Origin: Cyathus striatus
Taxonomy: Eukaryota > Basidiomycota > Agaricomycetes > Agaricales > Nidulariaceae
NCBI GenBank assembly: GCA_025738555.1
Contig: JAOVFP010000024.1
Span: 1,178,001 to 1,242,000 of the forward strand
Length of the DNA: 64,000 bases
Direction of reading: 5' to 3'
Every line of letters begins with the position of its first letter. Position 1 is the stretch's first letter. The position numbers were made by a program, and so were the translations under genes. The notes under the pieces are model-generated. The model was not told the DNA's origin. It saw only the letters and a list, made by a program, of their open reading frames with translations, and made no database searches. This document shows positions 23,101 through 34,200 of the stretch, piece by piece.

Positions 23101-24731
23101 TCTGCACCCAGATCATCGATAAAGTATATTAATAAAGGCAAAGAATGTTACCTTTTCGTGTATGTAGGGTTTTAGATCTAAGCTGTTTTCGTCCCGAATT
23201 TCAATCCGGCTGATATGTAGACCGTCTACCAGTGTTTGCACGGCATCTGGATTGCTTCCAGGTGTAGCCGTAAGAGCGAGAAGTCGGAAGTGAGGATTCT
23301 TGGCCATGAGGAGACGAACGACTTGATTGTACGCATAGTCACCTGTAGCTCGATGGGCCTCATCTGCAGTAGCGACAGGCTATTCATAACCTTGGCTATA
23401 GCTCAGTAAATAAGGACATACCAACAACTAATAAGATTATATCCCGGGCGTCACAGGTTTCATTTATCAAGTCATTCACAAGGGTTTGCGGAGTCATGTA
23501 GAAGATTCTCTTTTGCTTCCACTAAGGTATGGGTGCATCCCGATCAGCCATGAATTTCTTCATATCAAACGAGAAACTTACATATCTTGCACGAGTAGCT
23601 ACATTCACGGCACCCGTCAATTCTATCGCATCATGGCCAGGAATACCGCAGGTCTGGTGACATGCGTCTATTTGTTGGGCGACAAGCGGCTTCGTTGGCG
23701 CTACAAAAAGCACCTTTCCTTCAGGAAACCATCGATAATCTATAGGGTTTGTGAGATATACTTTACATCGTGGTTGGTGATAAGAAGGATATGTACGTAC
23801 AGTTTAGCATGACAACTCCCGCGATGAACGTCTTCCCTAAACCCGTTGGTAGCGCTACAATCGTGTTGTCAAATAAACTGTTCTTGATTATGTTGAACTG
23901 GTAATCTCGCTTCGATCGGTTTGTTGGGAATATCCAATGCTTTGCCTCGATGAGATCGGGGGCTAGTTTCATGGGAGGAGGCTACGTAACAGATAACATA
24001 CATCAATATACGAATAGGATATAGTGTCCATAAACTAACTGGTCTGTCATGGAAGTGGAAATTCGGCGAATTAGCGACTCATATAATTGCACATAGAACT
24101 GCGTACCCAACTGCAACATTGTCGGTGACATCATATAGTATCACGGCTGGAGTGAACACGCACCTGAAAGAAATGGTGCAGGAAATTGCTCGAATTCAAC
24201 TTCTTCTTCATTCCCATCACCAAAACCAGCCCTTCCCTTCTTCTGCTTACCTTTCTGCTTCAGCCCCGTTTTCGCAAATTCGGTGTGATTCCATTGTTTC
24301 GTTTTGCGCGGCTGTCGTCCAAACGGATTTCGTGTAGACGAAGCAGTCCGTTGCAACTGGCTTCGGGATTTATTCGTTTGCGTTGACGCAATTTGCCCGT
24401 CGAGGGTCGTCTGAAGCATAGCACTCGACGGCGTTCTCGTGGGTTTACTAGGACCAGCCACTGGCTGAGCCTTTCCTTGATAAGAGTCTGCAATGAATGC
24501 ATCTAGTCTCTCAAATTCTGTGTCATCAAATTCGATTGAGAGGTCACAGAATGACGATTCCTTTCCAGGGTGTACACCATTAGGCGATGTTCTCGCAGGG
24601 GCAGGCGGTAGTGGATGAGTGGAGACCAGTGGTTGCGTTGAGCCGCTCAAATGAGCGGTTTCTATAGCATCAAGCTCATCGAATATGGCATCATCGAGCG
24701 TGTCGTCACCAAAGTAATCATCAGAACTCAT
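20113..24731 (-). CDS. MPH1: ATP-dependent DNA helicase MPH1 (FANCM family)
   Basis: The start at 24731 gives [20 protein letters not shown]. After a disordered N-terminus comes the SF2 helicase core: [19 protein letters not shown], motif [33 protein letters not shown], the DEAH box [18 protein letters not shown] and [20 protein letters not shown]. The helicase insert includes [11 protein letters not shown]; then [37 protein letters not shown] and [15 protein letters not shown]. The DEAH motif is split by an intron. The long C-terminal exon (20113 to about 21978) is low complexity, with many Ser/Pro/Lys blocks and PPPIPRR. Mph1 unwinds D-loops, remodels stalled forks and limits crossovers. 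It is roughly 1,200 residues, typical for the family. Confidence 0.93.
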
Positions 24732-25316
24732 GAGATGAGGGCAATAAGCAGCGTTCGCTGTTGGGGAAGCTTTAGGAAAGCCAAGGGAAAGCTGCCATGT
24801 TCAATTGACCCCGTAGCTCGCTTACCCACACCGCGTCGTGATCACGTGCATCGCGACTTGAAAATAACCCAGTACATATTGCATAACCACCATCACGTAT
24901 GCAAACTGCCGAAAAAGCAAAACGAAAAATGTGCTCAAAACCGGGATCCGAAAATACATAAAGGGGACGGCAAAAAAAAAAAACAGCTCCTAGTTTCTTG
25001 CATGGTTGAAATGACCATTTTTGATGGATTTTCGGCTTTTCCCGAGCTCCAAAAACTGATTTAAAAACAAACCGAAAAACGCTCGGAAAAACGACTGAAA
25101 AATGGCAACGTGAAACGCTCTAATTCTTGAGACTAATTGAGGCTTTCATCGGATTCAACTGTATGCCATCCGCTAAGCGCTTTGCTCCGATTTGAAAGTT
25201 CTGTACAGATAACCCAACTGAAACCCACAACTTTTGGGTTTTTCATCTCATCACGATATGATACTTATAGTAATCATTCATCATTCAGAATAAGTAATAA
25301 ACATACGGCTAAGTAG
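24732..25316. other. Intergenic, AT-rich with inverted-repeat remnant
   Basis: Promoter of MPH1 and 3' flank of the RBR ligase. From about 24970 to 25110 there is a run of short A5 blocks punctuated by CG (GAAAAACG). Two arms, near 25030-25048 and 25080-25100, are imperfect reverse complements and could fold into a hairpin. No ORF is supported. Confidence 0.45.
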
Positions 25317-27009
25317 CTAAATTATATTGAATCCCTCCACTGGCTGCCATTGATCACCCTCGTCACTCTGGAAATCAAATAACTTGTTAAAGCACCCTCC
25401 AGGCAATGAGAAGTGCTCATAGGGATTTTTGGCATTTAACTTCGCACCGCAGCGATAGCAAAAATGTTTTCCACATTTCCAGCATGTCATCTAAGGCAGA
25501 ACATTACCACAACATTACCAGCTGATAGTCATAATAAATAAAGCACTTACATGATTGCAGCCCAAATTCTTTTCTACATGACATTCACAACCGGGACAAG
25601 ATGTGGTTGATGATTTCAGCCACTTTCTGGAAGCCATTTCCTCTTCATATCGTGCAACCAATCTCAGAATATTTGTTTGTCCATAGAGTCGCTCCAACAA
25701 TCTTCGCTCAGCAGAGCCTTCGTTTGTTGCAAGGTATTCCAGCACAACCTTTTCCGAATGTGCAATGGGACAAGCTGAAATAGGGCCATGCCTAAGGTGA
25801 CAATAAGTAGATCAAAAAGAGTGAATATTTGAAATCAATTAACATACCATGTACGACAACAAAATGAGCAGAATGAAAATCCACATTTAATACATGTACG
25901 TAATCGTGCCCAACCAGATTCTTCATCTACATCAGTTGGCCTAGGTACAGGTGCTTGACAGGAGGTATTTGGACAGTGAATGATAGTGGGATCTGTGTAG
26001 CAATCGTCAGCACTTTAATTGTTAGCGCATCAATTATCAAACCTTTCTCCAGACTTCTTTTCTCCTTAAGCCACCTCCAGCGCGTTACCTCAGTCTCGCC
26101 CATTACTCTCGCAACCTCCTCCTCAATAGCTTCCCGTGATTCTTTAACACACTCAGGAGCAGGACATCCGACTTTACCAACATCACCTTCCTCAATGCAC
26201 AACCCCCAGAAATCTTTAAGACACGATCGACAAAAAACGTGATTACAAGATAACTCAAGGCACTTTGAACCTTTTAGGGATGTGAGGCATATTGAGCAAG
26301 GGTATGAATTTTGGGCAAATTTATTTGACCTCGATGATTGTTCATATTCAGTCAAAAGTGGAAGCATAACTTGAGGAGCATTATGAAGCAGCCTTGGGGC
26401 GTTCTAAGCATTAAGTCGATTGAAGAGAAGACTAATCTAACGGCATACTTACCTGACAGACAAGTTGTCTTCAGATACAAGGCTCAAGCTACGAAGAAAT
26501 TCCCCGGTGCGAAGGCACTCTATCCAGCTATAGAGAACACCTTCACCAGACTGCCACATGTTCATAAGCATGTCATAAAGTAGCCATATCTTCGGAAGCC
26601 ACATATGTGTCGCACGCAGTGACAGCAGTTGAGGTGGACATTCCAGTGGGTACTTTGACGGCAAAGATACATGTAGCAATAACGGCGGTAGAATCGCTAG
26701 TGATCCACGGAGTGCACTTCCTTCTGAAGCATCGTCAACCGACGTAATAACAACATCTATTGGACTTTCAAATTCAATAGGGATTTCTAGTTTCAGTGTC
26801 CCATCCATAGCCTGACCAGAAACACATTCAGGGTAAATTGACTGAGTAATAGTTATCAACAGCAACGCTCGACATACAAAGCCTACATAAAACAGGCTAA
26901 CCTCCAATACTTCATATTCTTCCTTCTGTAATGTCCTGCACTCGTTAATAATCGAATCGTCGGTCGGGTTGTTGTGATCGAATTTTGTTTTTGATGTAAA
27001 TGAGCGCAT
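25317..27009 (-). CDS. RBR-type E3 ubiquitin ligase, RWD-RING1-IBR-RING2 (RNF14/Itt1-like)
   Basis: MRSFTSK at 27009 leads to a RWD domain (ECRTLQKEEYEVLE, SIYPECVSG, LKLEIPIEF, LPSKYPLECPPQLLSL). RING1 follows: CSICLTSLKGSKCLELSC then NHVFCRSCLKDFW. The IBR has CPNTSCQAPVPRPTDVDEES and CIKCGFSFCSFCCRTWHGP. RING2 is CPGCECHVEKNLGCNHMTC and WKCGKHFCYRCGAKL, where the Cys of GCNHM is the expected thioester-forming residue. The protein ends VEGFNII with TAG at 25317-25319. Domain order matches human RNF14 and yeast Itt1, which are linked to translation termination and clearance of stalled translation factors. The start is tentative, because an acceptor-like CTTCTAG lies just upstream of the ATG. 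Confidence 0.87.
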
Positions 27010-27448
27010 GCGAAACTAGAAGAGATACAGTAAGTAATATGGAAAGCCGGTACAATGACGGTACTTATAAAGCTTGATAGTGACACTTCGGCAACGCATC
27101 GGTTACTCGGTTGGGAACCACAAATTAGGGTTTTGTCTCTACGCGCTTGAACCTGCTCATCACTAAATTTAGGAAATTTTTATACGTCTGTATACCGTAT
27201 TATGATTCGTCGTAAGTGGTGTGAGCAGACATAATGCTTGTGTGAAATTATACTACCATATAATGGAGTACGTGGTAGCACCAAACTTTATAATTGGTAC
27301 GACAGATCAGCGATAGATTATAAGTTTCCGTGCTGCTCAGCGACAATCATGAGAATGTTGTAACATAATGTCAAAACAATGAGAGAGCGATAATATCAAA
27401 GCTCCGTTGTGGATGTATGCTAATCTGAGAGTGCGATTACAACTTCTG
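27010..27448. other. Promoter and gene-free flank
   Basis: About 440 AT-rich bases upstream of the RBR ligase, ending at the proposed target-site duplication of the transposon island. No gene seen. Confidence 0.5.
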
Positions 27449-27781
27449 CTTAATCTGAAGTTCCCTTACTCTCCCCCCCCCTGACATCGCCAAACATTGT
27501 ACAAACAAGGTGTGTTGTATTATTTGGAGGTCTCAGACAAATACTTAGATAATCAAACTGTTGTCAATGTGGTGAGGCCAAGCACAATGTAATCAAAGTT
27601 CAAATTTGAAATACAAAGTACTTACATACTGATATTTAGTACTTTGGTCCTTAAGTAAATATTTTAAGGTGCTCAGTCATCAGTTAAGGACAGCTTTATT
27701 CACAAAGCAAGTAAGATATTGTATTAAAGGTATGTAATTTACTGTAATATACACTTGTATGAACATAAACAACATCAACGG

Positions 27782-28010
27782 CATGTAAGTGGGTGTAGAC
27801 GAGCTGGGTGCATAGGGCCCATCCTGCCGTTCCCACTTACAACACACCCCACCTCGGCTTCAAGCACTCTACTTACCATACGCGGATGCGGCGGACCGAC
27901 ACAGTACCCACCAAGCGGACGCACCACTCCACCTCCCAACGGAGTCCACGCCCTTCTCCCCAAGTCCCCACCACGATCCACCAACCACCCACCTCCCACC
28001 TTGTACCACC
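27782..28010. repeat. GC-rich repeat-like segment
   Basis: A sharply GC-richer patch inside AT-rich DNA, open on both strands. It begins with an inverted pair (GTAAGTGGG near 27785 and CCCACTTAC near 27831). On the minus strand it reads GNGRMGPMHPARLHPLTCR, resembling short predicted proteins I recall as repetitive in Agaricomycete genomes. I regard it as repeat-derived rather than a gene. Confidence 0.35.
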
Positions 28011-28201
28011 TACAGTTTGCGACACTTAAACACCACAAATTTTATTACAGTAGGAAAATGAATTTTTCAGGGCAAACTAATTACAGATTCAGAATCAGAA
28101 GGTCAAAATACATACAAAAATGATGTTTTTGTGAAATTCCCACAATAAAATAGCTGTGCCAATTTTTTTGGCAAAAAAATCGACATGTTACATAGCCTAA
28201 T

Positions 28202-28584
28202 TTAGGATACAATAGCCTCAAGTGCCATCATAGCATGATTCAAGACTTGACAGTGTTGACAATGCTGTCTAACAGCCCATTCTGCTGCTTCACCTGTTAA
28301 ACCACACCTATATGCACTCATAAATTGCCATGTTTGGTTTATAAAATGACAAATAACATCCAGAGGACAAGCATCTAGATATTTCACAACCACTTTTTTT
28401 GCATCTTGAAAGGTTCTTTTATCTTCTTCACAATACTGATATTTTGCCCACCCCCAGTACTGTCAAAGTGTATGCTCAATAATTTAAATTTGTAATATTA
28501 TTAAAACATACATACCATTTCTATTGGGTTCAATTCACAATGAAATTTTGGCAGAAACAAGCATACTAAAAATACATTTTTCAT
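28202..28584 (-). pseudogene. 3' fragment of a DDE (Tc1/mariner-type) transposase
   Basis: The minus strand reads FLPKFHCELNPIEM, then a GTATGT...GACAG intron of about 60 bases, then YWGWAKYQYCEEDKRTFQDA. Downstream are VICHFINQTWQFMSAYRCGL and TGEAAEWAVRQHCQHCQVL, with TAA at 28202-28204. ELNPIE-x-W matches the SPDLNPIE-x-LW motif carrying the third catalytic acidic residue of Tc1/mariner transposases. The splice keeps the frame. The first two acidic residues and the DNA-binding domain are absent, because the upstream side runs directly into the 194-base repeat. It cannot encode a working transposase. Confidence 0.72.
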
Positions 28585-28754
28585 GATTTTACTATTTTTT
28601 TATGGCAAAGTGCGAAATTTTTGGGCTAAAAAATCAAAAAAAATCGGAATTTCGAAAATCTGCTCATGGAATATTGTAGATTACATCATAACTATCCTAT
28701 TCCGATGATTTTCGGAAGCTAAAAGTCATTTGTGGTTGCTAGAAAATTCACTTA
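28561..28754 (+). repeat. 194-base direct repeat, copy 1
   Basis: Begins GCATACTAAAAATACATTTT and ends near AGAAAATTCACTTA. It matches copy 2 exactly 280 bases downstream with 11 substitutions and two compensating single-base length changes in T runs. The end of the transposase fragment overlaps its first 24 bases. Confidence 0.9.
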
Positions 28755-28840
28755 TGGTTTTTAGAAAAGCGATTTTTTAGCGCCCAGTGAAGCGATTCAG
28801 AGGCCGTTTTTTTTGCAGAATCATATTGCTATCGATGAAA

Positions 28841-29034
28841 GCATACTAAAAATACATTTTTCATGATTTTTACTATTTTTTATGGCCAAGTGCCAAATTT
28901 TTGGGCTAAAAAATCAAAAAAAATTGGAATTTCGAAAATCTGCTCGTGGAATATTGTAGATTACATCGTAACTATCCTATTCTGACGATTTTTGGAAGCT
29001 AAAAGTTGTTTGTGGTTGCTAGAAAATTCGCTTA
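28841..29034 (+). repeat. 194-base direct repeat, copy 2
   Basis: Second copy of the repeat at 28561, running into the right TIR of the Tc1/mariner-like element. Nine of the 11 substitutions between copies are transitions, all at sites where one copy has CpG or the pair can be derived from CpG. Confidence 0.9.
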
Positions 29035-29427
29035 ATAAATTTGTGGTGTTTAAGTGTTGCAAACTGTATTACCCTCTCCCGTCGTTCCCTTTCGTCCTTG
29101 CGCCCCTGCTTTCGTTGGTCTTGGCGCATCGGTGGTCATTTGCTGTTGTGCTGCATTGCGCTGTGAATGGCACTGGCCTGATGCTCGGTCTTCTTTCTGA
29201 ATGTGGCTTGGACTTCTCTATTCTGAAGGGACCAGCGGGTGACTAGGGGGGTGGACAATAGGTGTGGGGAGGATAGGTGGGGAGGAGATTGGGAGGAGAG
29301 GTGAATGACGTTTGTTGATGCGTTCAACTAAGCGCGTTCTCGCGCACACATGACCAAAACCATGAGATCAAATGTTCATTTTTGGAAATGTCAGGGGGGG
29401 GGAGAGCAGGGTGCGCTCTTAATCTGA

Positions 29428-30866
29428 CAAGGTGTTTATGCTTTCGCTCGGAGCGTATGATATAACAGTACTATGTTTATAAGATACTAATACTATTTTA
29501 CACACAGCATAATAATACTAAGATTATACAGTCAAACTCACTTATTACCTCTCGTGGTGTCACCCTTCCCCAACTATTCTGAGCAAGTACAAAGCGAGCT
29601 ATAAATGAGAAAATATGTAAGTATAAATTTACAACAGAGAGCAGTGACATTCTTACCGGCTCCACTACTGCTAGTCATTATGGATCTTGAACAAGCAAAC
29701 GAGTTTGAAGTCCCTGCACCAACATTTTTTTAGAATAACATGTAGAATCACAGAAATGTAATAAACATACCATGAGCAGTCCTATAGGTTATTCACCCAA
29801 ACCTACACTGAACTACACCTTGCAACTACTTCTGTCAAAGAACGCAAAGAACTGTCAGTTAACCAGTGTTATCTACTTAACACGATACTGGTACCACTTA
29901 CACTCATATACTTGTATATCCATTATGTAGAGCCATAGTGGGACTGCTTATTTGTAAGAAAAAGAGGTGGGTTTCTGGACAAATGAAGTGTGTAAGGTAG
30001 CGGGAACATGGAAGTGAAAGTGAAAGAGCGAATCCAGGGTACTTTATGTATCCAGGTTTGCCGAGACTTGTCACACTCTATCGTTACTGAAGCCCCATAT
30101 CGACTGAGGTATGGGATATGAGAGTAGAGTATCCAATGTGCGATTTGTGCGGGCTGAGTTCCGAGATGCGATAGAAACTCGACCTTGCTGGACAATGTCC
30201 AGATGGCCATTTTATTCCAGCCCATGGCCCATTGCAACAGAGTCGTTGATAAGTTGTACGAAAGTAGCCATCAACGGAACGTCGGAAACTGGGTGTTGGT
30301 CCGACTCGGAATCATGATGGCACGAAGTTGTTTACTGACCGTTGGGTAACTTGTATTTTATTTGAGAGCATTGGTCGATGGTCGGGGACTCGCGAATCGG
30401 TAATTTATGCACCTTGAGCTGTGAAATATTGCCGGCCATTGTTTGGCACGAGTTCCTTGGAGGTGTTAATTACAGTCTAATACAACTACTTTCCGACTTG
30501 CAGCTATTTAGTTGAAAATTCGTACTTCCACAGGCTTCTGCAATCCTTTAGACGATGTTGGGTGAACCAGAGTGATGGAGGCGCAGCTGGAATGCAGAAT
30601 AAAACAAATGGAAGGAGTCAACTTACAAGATAATTACAAGTAGGTTCGCCAGTGTAGGATTTTGAAGGTTTCATAAGCGACATAAAATATTATAATGAAA
30701 TGATTACAAGTTATAATATGCATTACATCTGATAAAAGACTCACAACCACTAATTCATAGAGTAAGTAGAATATGTCAAGGAGAGCATACTACGTTAGTC
30801 ACATCATAATCACGTTATAACTCAGTACGAGCGCTCATAATTGCCCCACCACGTGGAATGGAGCTC
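29428..30866. other. Gene-free stretch, no recognised feature
   Basis: About 1.4 kb without a supported gene. The longest ORF (minus, 29923-30237, 104 codons) has no recognisable domain. The DNA is AT-rich at 29450-29800 and mixed after that. It may hold decayed repeats. Confidence 0.45.
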
Positions 30867-30871
30867 GTGAT

Positions 30872-31147
30872 TGTGACGACTGGTAACAGCGTGACTAGTG
30901 GAGTAACGCTGAGAGTGTCGGCACACGAGAGAGAACTTAAGTGAGAGAGCAAAAACACCGTTTAAGTACTTGGAATTTGTCTGAGCTTCTATCTACGATA
31001 CAGTACGCCTTTTATACTAAATCTCTACCCTACTGGATGGTCTGTGCGTAAGGCCAAGACGTCTACGATCATAGGAGAAACAAATAGGAAGAACGAGAAA
31101 GGAGAGATTGTCGGAGTCGGTCGTGACAACGGTCACGGAACGTTACA
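30872..31147 (+). mobile_element. Solo LTR with 5-base target duplication
   Basis: A 276-base segment starting TGTGACGACTGG and ending GGAACGTTACA (TGT...ACA termini) is flanked by GTGAT on both sides (30867-30871 and 31148-31152). A TATA-like TTTTATACT lies near 31010. No primer-binding site, polypurine tract, gag or pol is adjacent, so this is a solo LTR left by recombination between the two LTRs of a retrotransposon. The superfamily (copia or gypsy) cannot be told from the LTR alone. It lies 109 bases upstream of the URB2 start codon. Confidence 0.75.
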
Positions 31148-31256
31148 GTGATAGTTGTAAGGACATTTGAGGACATATGAATTTTCCACGAATTTAGCGA
31201 TGCTTGAAATCTCAAAATACTTACTTTGGACTTGCCCGGTCCAAGGTGTAAAAGTT

Positions 31257-34200
31257 ATGACGACCCTTCAGTCATCTCAAAACTTTGCCCGTGCCCTGAA
31301 AGCTGCGTCGGATCCTCCTTCTCCCAATAGTCCAGCAAAGGTCGAAATAGCTAGGCAGGCATGGGACGATGCGTCCTTCTACGTACCTAACAAAGCCGAA
31401 TTTATCGTTGAGTGGATTTTAACAAACATGCTAAAAGGAAAAGGAAAAGAGAGGTACGTTGGACTAAACATCTCGAAGTCGGTTGAATGGCTATAACATG
31501 TGCAGGTCTCAAAATCCCATCTCAGACGCGCGATATTGGACTCTGTTATCTGACATACTATGCTCTGCGGACACTGTACTGACAGTTGCCAATGCACGTT
31601 CTCTCAAATCATGGTTGACACCTTTGCTTCACCGAATCACCATTGTACCTATTATCACAAGCTTTCTAAATATTCTGAGAGATTTGTCCATGGAAGAGCA
31701 AGTCCACTTACCCTCCATTGTTATTCCATCGTTTGCCATATTGTGGCCTATTGGCAATCAGAAAATGACCACGGAACAACTGTTGGAATGCTGGGGCCTG
31801 TCGCTGGATCTCACGACCTGTTTTGTTAATCCAAACATAGTGAAGATGGGTCAGCTAATTACGAAGTCGTATCGTCACTCATTTGCAAATTCATTAAGCA
31901 AGAAAAAGGTTACTCAGTACCTAATATTCCGAGCTTTGGTCATACTCACGATAGTGGCAGCTCTATACAGCATTCCTGCAATTCCACCTGGAGCACTGGC
32001 TTCAATGCATTGCAGTCAGCTCACCTGCCGAATATTATCAAGCCTTACATCATGATACACTCGAAGCCGGATTTGATGTCATTTTTAGCGTTGACATTCT
32101 TCGACATGAGCGTGAAGGCAAAGTGGAACTTTCCCTCTTCGACGCGTTAGAACGGCTGATAGCATCATCTAAAGATACTATCCTCGCTGTTCTTCCTCGA
32201 TTATTTGCTGGATTTGTTCGGGCGATCAGAAAATATCGCGGAACGCTTTTTAGCCAAGGCTCTAACAAAACCTTCGGATCGGTAATTGACGAGCTACATT
32301 CTGTAGGGATGAAGTTTTTCATGTCATGTCTGACTATCGCCAGCCACGGTGATGGTGAGCAAAAATGGGTGTGTATAATGAAATTGCTTTCTGTTGTCGA
32401 TCAAGAGAATTTGTTTCATCAGCAACAAATTGACTCTGGCATTGCATTCACTCGAATAATTGAGGACATAATTTCCGTTCTCAATACTGCTGGGGAAGGT
32501 CATTATTTTACTCTTGAGATACTTATTTGCTCATAGAATCATAGTGGAGCAACTAGATACCATCACAGCTGTCATGCAATGTCTTACTATCATCGCACGG
32601 ATTGATTGCGACATTATCATCCCAACAATTGGAAGGATTCTTCCTCATATTTTATTGGTCTGTCTTCCTTGCAATGTCATTTGGCCAATTTTGTTTACAT
32701 CAAGTAGATATCCGAACCAAAAGCCGAACATTTCAGTTTCTTAGAAGTGCTTATTGACTACTACTCCAAGACCAGAACAATGAATGTCTATATTGACAGT
32801 TTATTTACTATCCTTGCTCCACGGCATACTAACTCTGCAAGCTCTGATATACGGAAAACCTATGAGTCATTTTTCTCCGGACCTTTATTACACGCCAACC
32901 ATCTCAAACGGCTGTCCAAAGCTCTTCGGACGTTCCTTACGCTTAGCCAATGTATACCAACAACTTCATCAGTTCTTGAACATCTTAATTCCTCTTTGGC
33001 GTCTTACCAAATAGCAGAGAAGTATAGTCGGGCTCGTGGTGGAGAAGGCTCGCGCAAAAAGAGGAAGAAAGAAATCGGCATCGAGCTCGAGCAAGATCCT
33101 GAAATTATAGCTATATCATTTTCCCTCCTATCAAAGCTGTCTACAACGATTCTCTCTTCAATTCCTTCTCCGATTCTTCCTTCAGAGTCAATGAAAGTGT
33201 TCCAAGAAAAAATCGGCATTTTCAGGGAAAACGTGTTGGACAATTTCCAAAATAAATATATTATAGTTGCAAAAGAAACATGTGGAGGAGATGAATGGTC
33301 TGCGCAGATAGTATCGACAGCGATATTACGACTTCGGTATGCCCTAGCCGTATCTTCCGCGCTTAGGTTGCCGAAACACAACGATCTCAACATAACCACA
33401 AAGCTATCTGAAATACTTGACAATGAGAGTATTTTACCTGAATTTGCTATCGAAATTGTGAGTGCAGAGCAGTAGCGTAAAACATCACATTAAATTTATA
33501 CATCTGTAGTTCCGAAAGTTGTTTCAGGAGTTCTCTCTGGAGAACACTGCCGACGCTCGGGCAACCATTGACAAGGCGCTGCGATTCCTCGAAAACAACT
33601 TCCAAGCAACTGATGTCTCTTGGTCTGGTCAATCGTATACGCTAACATTTGGTCAGGAAGGAAAATCGCGAGCAGCCCTCTCATTACTTCATATGATCCT
33701 CGAACGGTGGCTTCCCGTGGTAGAGTGAGTATACCCTTTCATCTTCCAGTGTTAAGACCACTTATCGGTTCAATAGATATATCGCTTCTAGCGTACAGCT
33801 TGAGCGGCTTGTCAAAATCATAATGTCCATCAGACTTACCCCTTCAGAAACCATAACAGCTGATTTGAGTGCGCCTGTGCTTATTAGGCGTGCTCTTCAT
33901 TGTGCTGAGTTTTGGGAATTACATCAACTACGTGGTACGTTGTATGTGGTCTAATACGAAATATTTTGATATCCTGATCAAATGTAGCCGTCTTCTTAAG
34001 CTATCTCGCTGAAACAACAGCTATTTTAGACAATTATGACAGCAAGAAAATTCGGTTCGTTCACCACGTATCGAATTTGGTCGGAGCATATCGTCTATTA
34101 TTGCTTTTCCCACCTGAATATCTTACTAGAACTTCTCGTACAGACTTCGGTAGGCGTGCCCTATCTGCCGATCGCCTAATCAGTTCTATAAAAGTCGGAA

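Larger units (their letters stand above)
28013..29066 (-). mobile_element. Tc1/mariner-like DNA transposon remnant, TA target site
   Basis: Terminal inverted repeats begin CAGTTTGCGACACTTAAACA at 28013 and close with its near-complement ending GCAAACTG at 29066. About 35 bases match with one substitution and one single-A length difference. A TA dinucleotide flanks each end (28011-28012 and 29067-29068), as expected for Tc1/mariner/IS630 insertion. The element is 1,054 bases. It contains the 3' end of a DDE transposase on the minus strand and two copies of a 194-base direct repeat. The N-terminal and central transposase parts are missing, so it is internally deleted and non-autonomous. It lies inside the candidate outer element. 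Confidence 0.75.
27459..29417. mobile_element. Candidate outer TIR element with 10-base target duplication
   Basis: The left end carries CTCTC-C9-TGACAT just after 27459, and the right end carries the reverse complement ATGTCAG9-AGAG near 29387-29406. The C/G run has the same length on both sides. Inner bases still partly agree (CCAAA after TGACAT). The ten bases CTTAATCTGA sit outside both ends, at 27449-27458 and 29418-29427. This resembles a TIR transposon or MITE with a 9-10-base duplication, as in Mutator-like elements. No transposase for this element is seen; the interior is occupied by a second transposon at 28013-29066. TAATCTGA also occurs at 27421, which weakens the target-duplication argument. 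The outer 5-9 bases of the TIRs agree poorly. Confidence 0.5.
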
